DNA of 64,000 bases from Flagellimonas profundi (GCF_017313275.1 NZ_JAFLNM010000001.1:1240001-1304000), one strand, 5' to 3'; numbered from the stretch's first letter, positions 30,765 to 39,648 are shown. The notes: generated by a model from the sequence alone, not told the origin. Translations and numbers: made by a program.

Positions 30765-31516
30765 ATTTTAATTCCAAAACCGTGTAGCAAAATCAAACGT
30801 AATCCCACGTAAAGTACCAAAATACTGGTAAGCACGCCCAAAAACTTAAGATTGAACTTTTTATTGGACAAATAAGAACCAATACTTCCACCAATAACCA
30901 CGGCAACCACCAATTGCAGCATCAATTCATTATTTAGTTTGAAAGTTCCTGCCACATTGAGGCCGATCAAACCCGAAATGGAATTCACCAAAATAAATAC
31001 GGAGGCCAAAGAGGCCACCACTCTTGGGTTTGCCCATTTTAAAAGGTTAAGCACGGGGGATAGAAAAATACCACCACCTATCCCCGAAATACCTGAAAGC
31101 AAGCCGATACTGCCTCCCAACAGCAACTTTTTAGAGTTGGAAAATTGTTTGGAGTCCAGTTTTTTCTTTGCAAAGCGAAGTAGCATAAAAAAACCTGCCA
31201 TCACTAAGGCACTTCCCAATACCAGAAAGAACACGGTTTGTGATAAGCGAATTTGAGCTCCTAAATAGGCAAACGGAATGCTCATCACCAAAAAAGGCCA
31301 GAACAATTTCATATCAAATACCCTGTTCCTGATAAATACAATGGTTCCAATGGTTACCACACAAATGTTCAAAATAAGTGCGGTGGAACGGATTTCGTAA
31401 AAATCGGTCAGGAAAAGGCTTAAAATTGCCAAATAACTGGACCCGCCCCCAAATCCGACCGAGCTATAAAACAATGCGATCAAAAAGAAGACTATGGGCA
31501 AATATTCAACGCTCAT
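30761..31516 (-). CDS. TauE/SafE family transporter at the end of the Moco operon
   Basis: A 251-residue membrane protein with about eight helices. The N-terminal repeat shows FYSSVGFGGGSSYLAIL (about residues 18-34) and the second repeat SGISGIGGGIFLSPVL. The family carries sulfite or other oxyanions; placed last in a molybdenum-cofactor operon (4-bp gap from moeA), it may move sulfite or an oxyanion linked to a molybdoenzyme. That is inferred from position. It is only distantly similar to the other TauE/SafE protein at 13996. Confidence 0.85.
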   Translation of the reverse strand: MSVEYLPIVFFLIALFYSSVGFGGGSSYLAILSLFLTDFYEIRSTALILNICVVTIGTIVFIRNRVFDMKLFWPFLVMSIPFAYLGAQIRLSQTVFFLVLGSALVMAGFFMLLRFAKKKLDSKQFSNSKKLLLGGSIGLLSGISGIGGGIFLSPVLNLLKWANPRVVASLASVFILVNSISGLIGLNVAGTFKLNNELMLQLVVAVVIGGSIGSYLSNKKFNLKFLGVLTSILVLYVGLRLILLHGFGIKI

Positions 31517-31519
31517 TCC

Positions 31520-32686
31520 CTAGGCTATTAATTTGCACTTCACCAAATCGCCTTCGTTCAATACTTCGCCCTCATTTACAAAAGCAAGTGCATTACCTTT
31601 TGCCATAGATTGAATCATGGAAGAACCTTGGCCGTCCAAAACTTCCACTTTTCCATCAACAACAGCGGCTTTTAAAAACGATGGACGTCCAAAACGGTTT
31701 TCATATGCATGTTTTATGGGGAATTGATAGGTGGGTAGACCATAGTTCCCATACCCTGATAGTTTCTGGAGCAAAGGAAGCACATACACATAAAAACAGG
31801 TCAATGAAGATGCCGGGTTACCAGGGAGCGCAAACACAAACTGATTGCCCTTTCTGCCAAAATAAAGCGGTTTTCCAGGCTTCTGAAATACCTTGTAAAA
31901 CAACTCATTGACCCCATTTTCTTCGAGGGATTGTTTTACAAAATCATAATCGCCTACCGATATTCCACCTGAGATAATCAACACATCACAGGATTCCAAT
32001 GCGGTCTTAATACCCGCTTTTGTAGCCTCAAAATCATCCTTTATTTGTGTTTTTTGATGGTGCTGAAATCCGAATTGTTGTAACGCTCCCGAAATCGCGT
32101 AGCTGTTGGATTCGTATATCTGTCCCGCGGTTTTGGGGTCGCCTGGTTTTACAAGTTCATTTCCTGTAGTGATAATGTTGACCTGTGGCTTGGAAAAAAC
32201 TTCCAATTGCGACAATCCCAAACTGCCCATCAAAGCCAAGGAGGGTGGATTCAAAATATGGCCCTTTTCAAACACTGCTTGTCCTTCGGTCAATTGGCCT
32301 CCTTTTCTTCGAATGTTCTGCCCAGTTTTGGGCATCTCATCAAGATAAAGAATGCTTTCTTTAACGGAGGTTTTCTCCTGCATCATCACGGCCATAGTGT
32401 CCTTGGGTACCTTTGCGCCTGTAAAAATTCGAACCGCTTCACCATCTTTCAACGAAACGTCCTTTGAATCGCCAGCGGCCACCTCCCCTACCAATTGGTA
32501 TTCCTGATAAAGTCCACAAAGGGCATAACCGTCCATCGCGGAATTGTCAAACTCCGGAACGTCAAAAGGGGATACCGTATTTGATGCAAGTGCATAACCG
32601 AGTACCTCTTCAAGAGGTTTCGGTTCACTTTTTAAACTAATCTTTTGGTCTTTAATAATGCGAAGTGCTTCTTCAATCGTAACCAT
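31520..32686 (-). CDS. moeA: Molybdopterin molybdotransferase MoeA
   Basis: A 388-residue enzyme that inserts molybdate into adenylated molybdopterin. The N-terminal block FDVPEFDNSAMDGYAL (residues ~40-55) carries the conserved DNSAMDGYA motif. The central MoCF domain has TTGNELV, SGGISVGDYDFV and ALPGNPASSLTCFYVYV, all of which are MoeA signatures. A C-terminal beta domain ends with NEGEVLNEGDLVKC. Start ATG 32686 shares one base with the moaA stop. It acts after MoaB-type adenylylation, a domain encoded two genes upstream in the same operon. Confidence 0.96.
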   Translation of the reverse strand: MVTIEEALRIIKDQKISLKSEPKPLEEVLGYALASNTVSPFDVPEFDNSAMDGYALCGLYQEYQLVGEVAAGDSKDVSLKDGEAVRIFTGAKVPKDTMAVMMQEKTSVKESILYLDEMPKTGQNIRRKGGQLTEGQAVFEKGHILNPPSLALMGSLGLSQLEVFSKPQVNIITTGNELVKPGDPKTAGQIYESNSYAISGALQQFGFQHHQKTQIKDDFEATKAGIKTALESCDVLIISGGISVGDYDFVKQSLEENGVNELFYKVFQKPGKPLYFGRKGNQFVFALPGNPASSLTCFYVYVLPLLQKLSGYGNYGLPTYQFPIKHAYENRFGRPSFLKAAVVDGKVEVLDGQGSSMIQSMAKGNALAFVNEGEVLNEGDLVKCKLIA

Positions 32687-33678
32687 TAGCCTCCTATTGA
32701 AATCATTGAACGGTTTTGCTCGTAATGGTCGGCGTCCATTTTCACGTCCATGCCATCACGGGATTGCTTTTTGGATTTAATGGCCTCCAAAATGGTGTTT
32801 TCAATTTGTTCTCCATTGCGTAAAGGTGTCAACAAATCGGTTTCGGAAGTGGCAAACAAACAATTTTTCATTTTACCATCCGCGGTTAAACGAATCCGGT
32901 TGCATTCATCACAAAACGGATTTGTAATCGTACTCACAATGCCAAAACTGCCCTTGTGTCCCTTCACCTTAAAATTGGTGGAGGTACTGTGTTTTGGATT
33001 TTGCAAGGTCTCGATTTCACCAAACTTATTGCCAACGGTCTTTAAGATTTCTTCTTTGGATACTCCCTTGCTCCAGTCCCACTTATTGCCTTTAAAGGGC
33101 ATAAACTCAATGAACTTTGGCGTAATATTTTTATCCTTCGTCAAGGCGATAAAATCATTGATTTCCTTATCGTTCACACCTTTTATGAGTACAATGTTGA
33201 GTTTAATGTCCATGTCCATATCCAAGGCCATGTTCAGGTTTCTCATAATTCGCTCGTAATAATCACGCTTGGTAATGAACACAGATTTAGCTTTGTCCAG
33301 TGTATCCAGACTAAAATTGATCTTGCGTAGCCCGATTTTGTCAAAAAGGTCCAGGTATTTGTCGAGTACAATTCCGTTGGTGGTCAATTTTAGGGTTACG
33401 CCCAGCTTGGCGAGCTCCTCGACCAAATAGCCGAAATTCTTACGAACCAAGGGCTCGCCTCCCGTCAACCGCACGGTATCCACACCCAAATCACGGAATC
33501 TCCTTGTCATTTCAATGATCTCTTCCAAGGTCATGATGCTCGGCTTTTCCATCAACTCAATACCTTCTTCGGGCATACAGTAAAAGCACCGCAGGTTGCA
33601 TCGGTCTGTCAATGAAATCCTGAGATAGGTATGTGGCCTACCGAAATTGTCTATTATTTGTGGTTTTGTATCAATCAT
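32686..33678 (-). CDS. moaA: GTP 3',8-cyclase MoaA
   Basis: Radical-SAM enzyme that rearranges GTP in the first step of molybdopterin synthesis. The N-terminal cluster motif is CNLRCFYC (residues ~27-34, CxxxCxxC). The second 4Fe-4S cluster is bound by CDECNRIRL...KNCLF in the C-terminal part, and the protein ends with the functionally important GlyGly (SIGG). At 330 residues it is full length. Its start overlaps the end of moaCB by 8 bp, and its stop overlaps moeA by one base, so it lies in a tightly coupled operon. Confidence 0.97.
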   Translation of the reverse strand: MIDTKPQIIDNFGRPHTYLRISLTDRCNLRCFYCMPEEGIELMEKPSIMTLEEIIEMTRRFRDLGVDTVRLTGGEPLVRKNFGYLVEELAKLGVTLKLTTNGIVLDKYLDLFDKIGLRKINFSLDTLDKAKSVFITKRDYYERIMRNLNMALDMDMDIKLNIVLIKGVNDKEINDFIALTKDKNITPKFIEFMPFKGNKWDWSKGVSKEEILKTVGNKFGEIETLQNPKHSTSTNFKVKGHKGSFGIVSTITNPFCDECNRIRLTADGKMKNCLFATSETDLLTPLRNGEQIENTILEAIKSKKQSRDGMDVKMDADHYEQNRSMISIGG

Positions 33679-34567
33679 GTCTTTTTCCTTCTATCACTTT
33701 AAATGCATGCAGCACATGGGGGAAAATCGCATCCATTGATTCCGCTGCTCCTTTGGTGGAGCCCGGCAGCGCCAAAATAAGTTTACCGTCCTTGATGCCC
33801 GCAATGGAACGCGAGAACATCGCATACGGCATTCGATTTTGCCCGTAGTTTCGCATTTGTTCTTCTACTCCTTTTAGTTTGATGTCCAGTAATGGCTCCA
33901 AGGTCTGTGGGGTGACATCTCGTGGCCCCACACCCGTACCTCCCGTAAAAATCACAAGGTCTGCGGAGGTGCTTTCCAGCTTTTTGATGATTTCCTCAGC
34001 TTCATCAGGGATAATGCTTTTTTGGGATTCCACTCCCAAAGCCTTCAATTTTTCAATGATAGCCTCTCCTGCCCTGTCCTCTCCTTTTCCTTGGGAAATG
34101 GTGTCGGAACAGACAACAACGTCGGCAGTCAACCCTTCTGAATTGATTTTGTATGAGGATTTTCCTCCTTTTTTCGATTTAAGGCGAATGGTACCGATTT
34201 CCACATTTTTGTCAATGGGTTTTAGCATATCGTACATGGTAAGGGCCACAACACTGGCTCCGTGCATTGCCTCTACCTCCACCCCTGTTTTGTAAATGGT
34301 CTTTACCGTCATTGAAATGATGATTTCCAAACCAATGATTTCATAATCGATTCCTGTATACTCAATGGGCAACGGATGACAGTCGGGCAACAGGTCCGGT
34401 GTTTTCTTTACGCCCAATAAACCTGCCGCCTTGGCCATTTCAAACACATTCCCTTTGGGAACCTCATTGTTTTGTATGGCATCAATAGTTGACTGGCTAC
34501 TCGTTTTTACGATGGCTTCCGCGGTGGCTTCGCGCAAGGTGGTCACTTTATGTGTAATATCTACCAT
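33671..34567 (-). CDS. moaCB: Bifunctional MoaC/MoaB fusion protein
   Basis: Residues 1-~150 are MoaC, cyclic pyranopterin monophosphate synthase, the partner of MoaA: DITHKVTTLREATAEA, LPDCHPLPIEYTGIDY and MHGASVVALTMYDMLKPID are its hallmarks. Residues ~160-298 are MoaB-like molybdopterin adenylyltransferase, with VVCSDTISQGKGEDRAG and the MPT-binding FTGGTGVGPRDVTPQTLEPL. The fusion puts steps one and three of the pathway in one chain and is common in Bacteroidota. It abuts moaE with no gap and overlaps moaA by 8 bp. Confidence 0.95.
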   Translation of the reverse strand: MVDITHKVTTLREATAEAIVKTSSQSTIDAIQNNEVPKGNVFEMAKAAGLLGVKKTPDLLPDCHPLPIEYTGIDYEIIGLEIIISMTVKTIYKTGVEVEAMHGASVVALTMYDMLKPIDKNVEIGTIRLKSKKGGKSSYKINSEGLTADVVVCSDTISQGKGEDRAGEAIIEKLKALGVESQKSIIPDEAEEIIKKLESTSADLVIFTGGTGVGPRDVTPQTLEPLLDIKLKGVEEQMRNYGQNRMPYAMFSRSIAGIKDGKLILALPGSTKGAAESMDAIFPHVLHAFKVIEGKRHD

Positions 34568-35014
34568 TTACTTGTTTACTTTCCATTGATGGGTTTCGTC
34601 CTCAAAAATCTCTTTGCCGAATACGGGTACTTTCGCCTTGATTTCTTCCACAAAATAGTTGGTGGCCTCTATAGCTATCTTTCGATGTGCCGATGATGTA
34701 AATACAAACAAACAGAGTTCCCCTACCTTCACTTTGCCCAAACTATGATAAATATGGGCACAGGTAATGTCGAACTTGGCAAAAGCGGCCTCACGTATGT
34801 CGTGGAACACTTTTTCAGCCATTTCCTCATACGCTGTATAATCGATGGCGGTCACGGTTTTGCCTTCCACCTCGTCGGCCCTGATCTGTCCCAAAAAAAT
34901 ACTGTGTGCGCCAATATTCGTCTTGCTTTGGTGGTTGGCCACCGAATTGGCTATTTTTTCGGGAGGAATCGCTCCTTGTACAAATACTTTTTTTGGTTTC
35001 TTCTTATCCATCAA
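34568..35014 (-). CDS. moaE: Molybdopterin synthase catalytic subunit MoaE
   Basis: A 148-residue large subunit of MPT synthase, which converts precursor Z to molybdopterin using the thiocarboxylate on MoaD. Family signatures are FLGQIRADEVEGKTVTAIDYTAYEEMAEK (split around residues 42-70), HSLGKVKVGE and AHRKIAIEATNYFVEEIKAKVPVFGKEIF. Start ATG 35014 overlaps the moeB stop by 11 bp. The MoaD partner is encoded one gene upstream. Confidence 0.95.
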   Translation of the reverse strand: MMDKKKPKKVFVQGAIPPEKIANSVANHQSKTNIGAHSIFLGQIRADEVEGKTVTAIDYTAYEEMAEKVFHDIREAAFAKFDITCAHIYHSLGKVKVGELCLFVFTSSAHRKIAIEATNYFVEEIKAKVPVFGKEIFEDETHQWKVNK

Positions 35015-36017
35015 TAATTGTTTCTATGCCGCCTTCCACATTTTTCAAGTTGTGAAAGCCAAATTCATTCTTAAGGATTTCTATAGCGTTTTTGCTTCGC
35101 TTTCCGGACTGGCAGAATACAAAAACTTCTTTATTGTTCGGTATCTCTTGGTGTCGTGATGTGAGATCGCCCAGAGGAATGCTCAGTACTTTTTTCCCTT
35201 TTGGTTTGGGCTGTTCGAACACTTCTCGTACATCGAGGTACCACTGTTCTTTATTTTTTAAATCGCAATCTATATAAACGGGTGCTATTCCTTCTTTTCG
35301 TATTTTTTCAACCTGCTCTGGACGCTTGTTTATTTTGATGACCTGCTCGCTGGCCTGCATCATATTGATAAGCTTTAGCTTACCGGATAGCACTTGGCCC
35401 GCCCCTAGAACAATTTTAAGGACTTCCGCAGCCTGCAATGTTCCCAATATGCCCGGTAGCACACCTAAAACCCCGGTAGCTTCACAACTGATATTCTGCC
35501 GAGTGCTTTTCGGAAACACACAACGGTAAGTGGGCCCATCCTCATAATTGAAGACCGATAATTGTCCTTCATTTTTATAAATGGAGGCAAAAACCCAAGG
35601 TTTATCAGCAAGTATGCAAGCATCATTAATGAGGTATTTTGTCTCAAAATTATCAGTGCCATCCAATATAACATCGTATTGCTGAATGATTTTTTCCGCG
35701 TTTTCAATGGTCAAAGGCTCTTTGTATACCTCAAACTGTACATCACTGTTCTGTTTTTCCAAACGTTCCTTGGCAACAAGGGCCTTCGGTTTTCCTACGT
35801 CCGATTCTTGGAATAAAACTTGTCTGTGCAGGTTGGACACATCGACCCTGTCATGGTCCATCAAACCTATTTTACCAACTCCGGCGCCCGACAAATACAT
35901 GGCAGCAGGACAGCCCAATCCTCCAACACCAACAATCAATATCTTGGCATTGAGAAGCTTTGCTTGGCCTTCTGGGCCAACTTCCGTGAGTTTTATTTGT
36001 CGGTCGTATCTACTCAT
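35004..36017 (-). CDS. moeB: MoeB-type adenylyltransferase with C-terminal rhodanese domain
   Basis: A 337-residue E1-like enzyme that adenylates the MoaD C-terminus. The ThiF/MoeB domain (residues ~1-235) has the nucleotide loop VGVGGLGCPAAMYL and the DGTDNFETKYLINDAC motif. The C-terminal rhodanese domain (~245-337) ends with FVFCQSGKRSKNAIEIL, whose Cys can carry sulfur. One polypeptide can thus activate and help sulfurate MoaD, resembling eukaryotic MOCS3. Zinc-binding CxxC pairs of canonical MoeB are not evident. It may also serve ThiS. The gene overlaps moaD by 4 bp and moaE by 11 bp; the cysteine desulfurase of the same operon is a likely sulfur donor. Confidence 0.92.
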   Translation of the reverse strand: MSRYDRQIKLTEVGPEGQAKLLNAKILIVGVGGLGCPAAMYLSGAGVGKIGLMDHDRVDVSNLHRQVLFQESDVGKPKALVAKERLEKQNSDVQFEVYKEPLTIENAEKIIQQYDVILDGTDNFETKYLINDACILADKPWVFASIYKNEGQLSVFNYEDGPTYRCVFPKSTRQNISCEATGVLGVLPGILGTLQAAEVLKIVLGAGQVLSGKLKLINMMQASEQVIKINKRPEQVEKIRKEGIAPVYIDCDLKNKEQWYLDVREVFEQPKPKGKKVLSIPLGDLTSRHQEIPNNKEVFVFCQSGKRSKNAIEILKNEFGFHNLKNVEGGIETIIDG

Positions 36018-36250
36018 CCTCCAGCAAATGGTGGCAATAGGGCTATTTCGTCCCCATCGTTAATAATTGTTTTATCGTCCAAATTTTGATTTACGGCAAT
36101 CTGCACGGAATCTTTTTCCGCTATGGCCAAGCCGTTCAAGCATCGTGCTTTTAGTTCCGAAGCCGTAAGTGCTTCGTTGATTTCCAAAACCTCTTCGGAC
36201 TTTTCGGCAGCTTCGGCCACCAAACCAAAATATTTAACGGTCACTTTCAT
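36014..36250 (-). CDS. moaD: Molybdopterin synthase sulfur carrier subunit MoaD
   Basis: A 78-residue ubiquitin-fold protein whose C-terminal GlyGly (PPFAGG) is adenylated and thiocarboxylated to donate sulfur to molybdopterin. The ISDGDEIALLPPFAGG-like ending reads INDGDEIALLPPFAGG here. Overlaps mocA upstream and moeB downstream by 4 bp each, implying translational coupling and matched output of its E1-like activator. Confidence 0.94.
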   Translation of the reverse strand: MKVTVKYFGLVAEAAEKSEEVLEINEALTASELKARCLNGLAIAEKDSVQIAVNQNLDDKTIINDGDEIALLPPFAGG

Positions 36251-36852
36251 ACATCCATTTGTTTTAGTTGCTGCACATCCTCTTCGGTATCCACATCAAA
36301 ACCACCTTTTTTAAATGTTTCCGTACAGTAATCAAAATCCTCCAAGCGAATCAATTTCTTGGCGCCTTCGTCTCCTTCCAGTTGCAACAACAATGGAAAT
36401 GCGGCCTTACCAAAAATGGCCGGCACACCAATATTATCACCGTATTGGGAATACGTTGCTTTTGGGTTGTTGATCAATTGGGTGTGGACCAGCTTGATCA
36501 AGTTGGCACGCTCCAAAAAGGGTTGGTCGGATACCAAGAAGAGTACATGGTCCAACCCGGCTTCTTCCGCCAAAGCAGCTTGCAGTCCCACTTTGATGCT
36601 GGATGCCATTCCTTGCTCCCAATCGGTATTAATGACCACTTTAAACCCGTTTGAATCAATCTTATCCAAAATTTCTTCCCGCTTTGCGCCCAGCACCAAA
36701 ATCTTGGTCTGAAATCCCAGCATATCCACTTTGTCAACTGTATGGCCCAAAAGCGTTTTTCCTCTGAATTCCACCAATTGCTTTGGTCGTCCCAAACGAG
36801 TGGAGCCTCCTGCTGCCAAAACAACTACTGCTATGTTTTCTTCTGCGCTCAA
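36247..36852 (-). CDS. mocA: MobA/MocA-like molybdenum cofactor nucleotidyltransferase
   Basis: A 201-residue NTP-transferase-fold enzyme with N-terminal VVVLAAGGSTRLGRPKQLVEF (nucleotide loop, LAAGxSxRxGxPK) and the VSDQPFLERANL metal-binding block (about residues 107-118). Being next to xdhC and a cysteine desulfurase points to MocA-type cytidylylation of the cofactor for xanthine-oxidase-family enzymes rather than MobA-type guanylylation. This is an inference, since the motifs overlap. It overlaps xdhC and moaD by 4 bp. Confidence 0.85.
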   Translation of the reverse strand: MSAEENIAVVVLAAGGSTRLGRPKQLVEFRGKTLLGHTVDKVDMLGFQTKILVLGAKREEILDKIDSNGFKVVINTDWEQGMASSIKVGLQAALAEEAGLDHVLFLVSDQPFLERANLIKLVHTQLINNPKATYSQYGDNIGVPAIFGKAAFPLLLQLEGDEGAKKLIRLEDFDYCTETFKKGGFDVDTEEDVQQLKQMDV

Positions 36853-38003
36853 ATGGATATTTTTTGAAATTGATTTTCTTTTGTATCGTGAATCGGCTCG
36901 GTTTTCTGTTTTAACGGTCGAGCCCCTTTGTTGGTCAATACACTTTGGATTTCTGCCAAAATGGACAATCCGATTTCAGCGGGCGTCTCAGCTCCGATTT
37001 CCAACCCCACAGGTGCATGAATCTTGGCCAAGTCCCCTTTTGAAACTTCGAAACCTTCATCCGCTAACTCGTTGAGCATACGGTCATATTTATTCAATGG
37101 TCCAAGTATGCCGATATAGGGTGACTCCGAATTCCCCAGCAGTAGCTTGAGAACCGATAGATCATAGTTATAATTGTGGCTCATCAGCACAAAACAGGTT
37201 CGATTATCTATGTTGATATTCTTGAGCGTTTCCTCTGGTTTGGTCACAATTACCTGGCAAGACCCGACAAAACGTTCTTTGTTTGCATGGGTAGGTCGCC
37301 CATCGGTCACGGTGACTTTCCAGCCCAACAATTCGGCTTGCTGTGCCAAGATTTGGGCATCGTTTCCTGCTCCTACCAAAACCAACTTTACTGATGGTTG
37401 ATGTATCTGAATAAAAACAAAATGCGTTTTCCCTTCCGTTGATAGCTCTACAAAACAAGAAGCGCTTTCGTGGATGACCTCCCTACTTTTAACAAGCAAA
37501 GCTTTGTGCAGATCATCATGTAGTTTTTTTCCAAAAACCGTCTGATTTTCATCCACAACCATACTGGTCCCAAGCTGTTGCCTGGTTTTATCCAAATCAA
37601 AAACTACAGAAATGGCCGTGGGAACTTCTTGTTCGGCAACGACTTTCAAAAGTTCGCAGGGATTGTATACCTCTTCATAAGCAATGGGTTCAAAGAGCAC
37701 TTGAATAATTCCGTTGCAGCCCAACTGAGCACCGATTACTGCATCATCCTCATCGCTGGTGTCGTACGTCACCAATTTATTTTCTTGTCTGTCCAAGGCA
37801 AAAAGTGCCTTTCTGAGCGCATCGCCCTCCAGACAGCCCCCACTGATAGCTCCAGTTATATTTCCGTATTCATCCACCAACATTCGTGCACCTGCCCTAC
37901 GGTACGATGACCCTTCAACGTGGACAACGGTGGCCAAAATACAGCGGACACTCTGTAATTTTAGCTCCTGATATCGCTCTATAATGACATCCAACTCCCT
38001 CAT
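36849..38003 (-). CDS. xdhC: XdhC/CoxI family cofactor-maturation protein
   Basis: A 384-residue protein that binds sulfurated molybdenum cofactor and delivers it to xanthine-dehydrogenase-family enzymes. The N-terminal XdhC/CoxI domain carries VEGSSYRRAGARMLVDEYGNITGAISGGCLEGD (split; residues ~28-60). The C-terminal Rossmann domain (~205-350) has LVLVGAGNDAQILAQQAELLGW and DGRPTHANKERF. Start ATG 38003 overlaps the cysteine desulfurase stop. Its presence predicts a molybdenum hydroxylase elsewhere in the genome. Confidence 0.93.
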   Translation of the reverse strand: MRELDVIIERYQELKLQSVRCILATVVHVEGSSYRRAGARMLVDEYGNITGAISGGCLEGDALRKALFALDRQENKLVTYDTSDEDDAVIGAQLGCNGIIQVLFEPIAYEEVYNPCELLKVVAEQEVPTAISVVFDLDKTRQQLGTSMVVDENQTVFGKKLHDDLHKALLVKSREVIHESASCFVELSTEGKTHFVFIQIHQPSVKLVLVGAGNDAQILAQQAELLGWKVTVTDGRPTHANKERFVGSCQVIVTKPEETLKNINIDNRTCFVLMSHNYNYDLSVLKLLLGNSESPYIGILGPLNKYDRMLNELADEGFEVSKGDLAKIHAPVGLEIGAETPAEIGLSILAEIQSVLTNKGARPLKQKTEPIHDTKENQFQKISI

Positions 38004-39154
38004 ACGATGCTGATTTTTAGTTGGTCGACTGCTTTTTCAATTTCCGTCACGGTTTTATCAATGTCTTCCAAAGTGGTATATCGTCCGGTACTTATCCGTA
38101 AACTGGCTAAGGCCACCTCATCTGTAATCCCCATGGCTTTTAACACATGGGATGGATTCACTTGATTGGCAGTACATGCAGAGCCACGGGATAAAGCCAA
38201 CTTGTTCAAATGGCGTAATAATTTAGTTCCATCCACACCTTTGAAAGATACATTGGTGGTATTGGGCAAACGGTCTTGATTTCGGCAATTGATGGTTGCT
38301 CCTTCCATAGTCGAAAGCCCCTGCTCCAAATGGTTTTGCAAAACTTTGAATTTTTGATGGTTTTCCTCCAAGCTTTGCTGGGCAATTTTACAGGCTTCCC
38401 CAAAACCAACGATCCCGGGAACATTCAAGGTACCTGGCCGTACTCCTTTTTCGTGGTTTCCACCAAAAAGATGTTTATCGATAGAAATATGGTTCCTTTT
38501 ATTTAAATAAAGGGCGCCAACACCTTTGGGGCCATAAAGTTTGTGTGAAGAAAAAACAGCCAACTCAATTCCTAAATGCTGTAAATCAACTGGAATTTTG
38601 CCCACGGCCTGTGTAATGTCCGACATGACGGGAACATTTTTGGAATGTGCTATTTCGGTTAGCTTTTTTATAGGGTGTATAAGACCTGTCTCGTTGTTGG
38701 CAAGCATCAAACAGACCAATAAGGTCGATGGCCTGATCGCATCTTCAAACTCATTCAAATCAATATTACCTTGTCCATCTATATCCAAATAAGTGACTTC
38801 AAAGCCATCGGACTCCAACGCTTCCAATGTATCCAAGACCGCTTTGTGCTCTGTTTTACAAGAAACTATATGATTTCCCTTGCCCCTGTTCTTTTTACAA
38901 AATCCAAACAAGACTAGGTTAGCAGCTTCCGTTGCCCCCGAGGTAAAAGTTATTTCCACAGGTCTACAATTTACCAGCTTTGCCACCTGACCACGTGCCG
39001 TTTCCACAGCATCATCAGCGTACCAACCAAATGAATGATCACTACTCGCATTACCAAAGTTTTCGGTAAAATAAGGGAGCATCGCCTGCACCACCTTGGG
39101 GTCGGCAGGGGTAGTTGCGTTATAATCCAGATATATTTTTTCTTTCAGTGACAA
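38000..39154 (-). CDS. Cysteine desulfurase, first gene of the Moco operon
   Basis: A 384-residue PLP enzyme (NifS/IscS family) that takes sulfur from cysteine. It opens with YLDYNATTPADP, and has CKTEHKAVLDT, the cofactor lysine in SSHKLYGPKG (about residue 205) and the catalytic Cys in SRGSACTANQVNPSHVL (about residue 329). The start is TTG at 39154. As first gene before xdhC it probably supplies the terminal sulfido ligand of the cofactor and/or the MoaD thiocarboxylate. That role is inferred from the operon; housekeeping Fe-S use cannot be excluded. Confidence 0.9.
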   Translation of the reverse strand: MSLKEKIYLDYNATTPADPKVVQAMLPYFTENFGNASSDHSFGWYADDAVETARGQVAKLVNCRPVEITFTSGATEAANLVLFGFCKKNRGKGNHIVSCKTEHKAVLDTLEALESDGFEVTYLDIDGQGNIDLNEFEDAIRPSTLLVCLMLANNETGLIHPIKKLTEIAHSKNVPVMSDITQAVGKIPVDLQHLGIELAVFSSHKLYGPKGVGALYLNKRNHISIDKHLFGGNHEKGVRPGTLNVPGIVGFGEACKIAQQSLEENHQKFKVLQNHLEQGLSTMEGATINCRNQDRLPNTTNVSFKGVDGTKLLRHLNKLALSRGSACTANQVNPSHVLKAMGITDEVALASLRISTGRYTTLEDIDKTVTEIEKAVDQLKISIV

Positions 39155-39160
39155 ATCTAT

Positions 39161-39187
39161 ATCGTTATGTATGGGCGTGCATAACGC
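39161..39187 (-). promoter_or_regulatory. ModE-box-like inverted repeat before the Moco operon
   Basis: ATCGTTATGTA (39161-39171), 6 bp, then TGCATAACG (39178-39186): inverted arms with CGTTATG/CATAACG perfect (39163-39169, 39180-39186). The E. coli ModE site is ATCGnTATATA-N6-TATATAnCGAT, so arm length, core and spacing agree. It lies 7-33 bp upstream of the TTG start of the cysteine desulfurase, where binding would block initiation. Confidence 0.7.
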
Positions 39188-39255
39188 AATTTAAAAAGAA
39201 TAACGACGAATTCCATACATTTTTGAAACCATTGTGAAAAATTTGAAGGAAATCT

Positions 39256-39294
39256 TTGCTTTATCAACCATTAATCGTAATATTGCAATGAATA
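39256..39294 (+). promoter_or_regulatory. ars promoter with overlapping ArsR operator (copy 1)
   Basis: Promoter TTG (39256-39258), 19-bp spacer, TAATATTG (39278-39285). The near-palindrome ATCGTAATATTGCAAT (39274-39289) sits on the -7 box within the block 39270-39294, which recurs almost unchanged at 39649-39673. Overlap with the promoter fits repression by ArsR. Confidence 0.75.
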
Positions 39295-39303
39295 AAATTA
39301 TCC

Positions 39304-39633
39304 ATGGGTTTAACGAAAACTGAAATATTTACCGACAAACAAAACCAGATTGCACAATATGCGAAGGTTTTTGGTCATCCTGCCCGTGTGGCAATCCTTC
39401 AGTATTTGTATAAACTGAATGCCTGTGTTTGTGGCGACCTTGTAGATGAAATCGGTTTGGCACAACCCACAATTTCCCAACATTTAAAGGAATTAAAGCA
39501 TTTAGGGTTGATCCAGGGCAATGTTGAGGGCACAAGTGTTTGCTATTGTATTGATGCCGACAACTGGAAGAAGATGAAGAGCGTCATGTCCGAGTTCTTA
39601 AACCAAGATATCGACCAGGGGGATTGTTGCTAA
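39304..39633 (+). CDS. arsR: ArsR-family arsenical-responsive repressor
   Basis: A 109-residue winged-HTH repressor released from DNA by arsenite. The recognition region is LAQPTISQHLKELKHLGLI (residues ~57-75). Cysteines in the ACVCGDLV helix (about 39-41) and the C-terminal DCC are candidate As(III) ligands. Start ATG 39304. It is the first gene of the arsR-DUF6428-phosphatase-ACR3 operon, and operators of near-identical sequence precede it and the next gene. Confidence 0.93.
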   Translation: MGLTKTEIFTDKQNQIAQYAKVFGHPARVAILQYLYKLNACVCGDLVDEIGLAQPTISQHLKELKHLGLIQGNVEGTSVCYCIDADNWKKMKSVMSEFLNQDIDQGDCC

Positions 39634-39648
39634 AAAAAATTTGAACAT

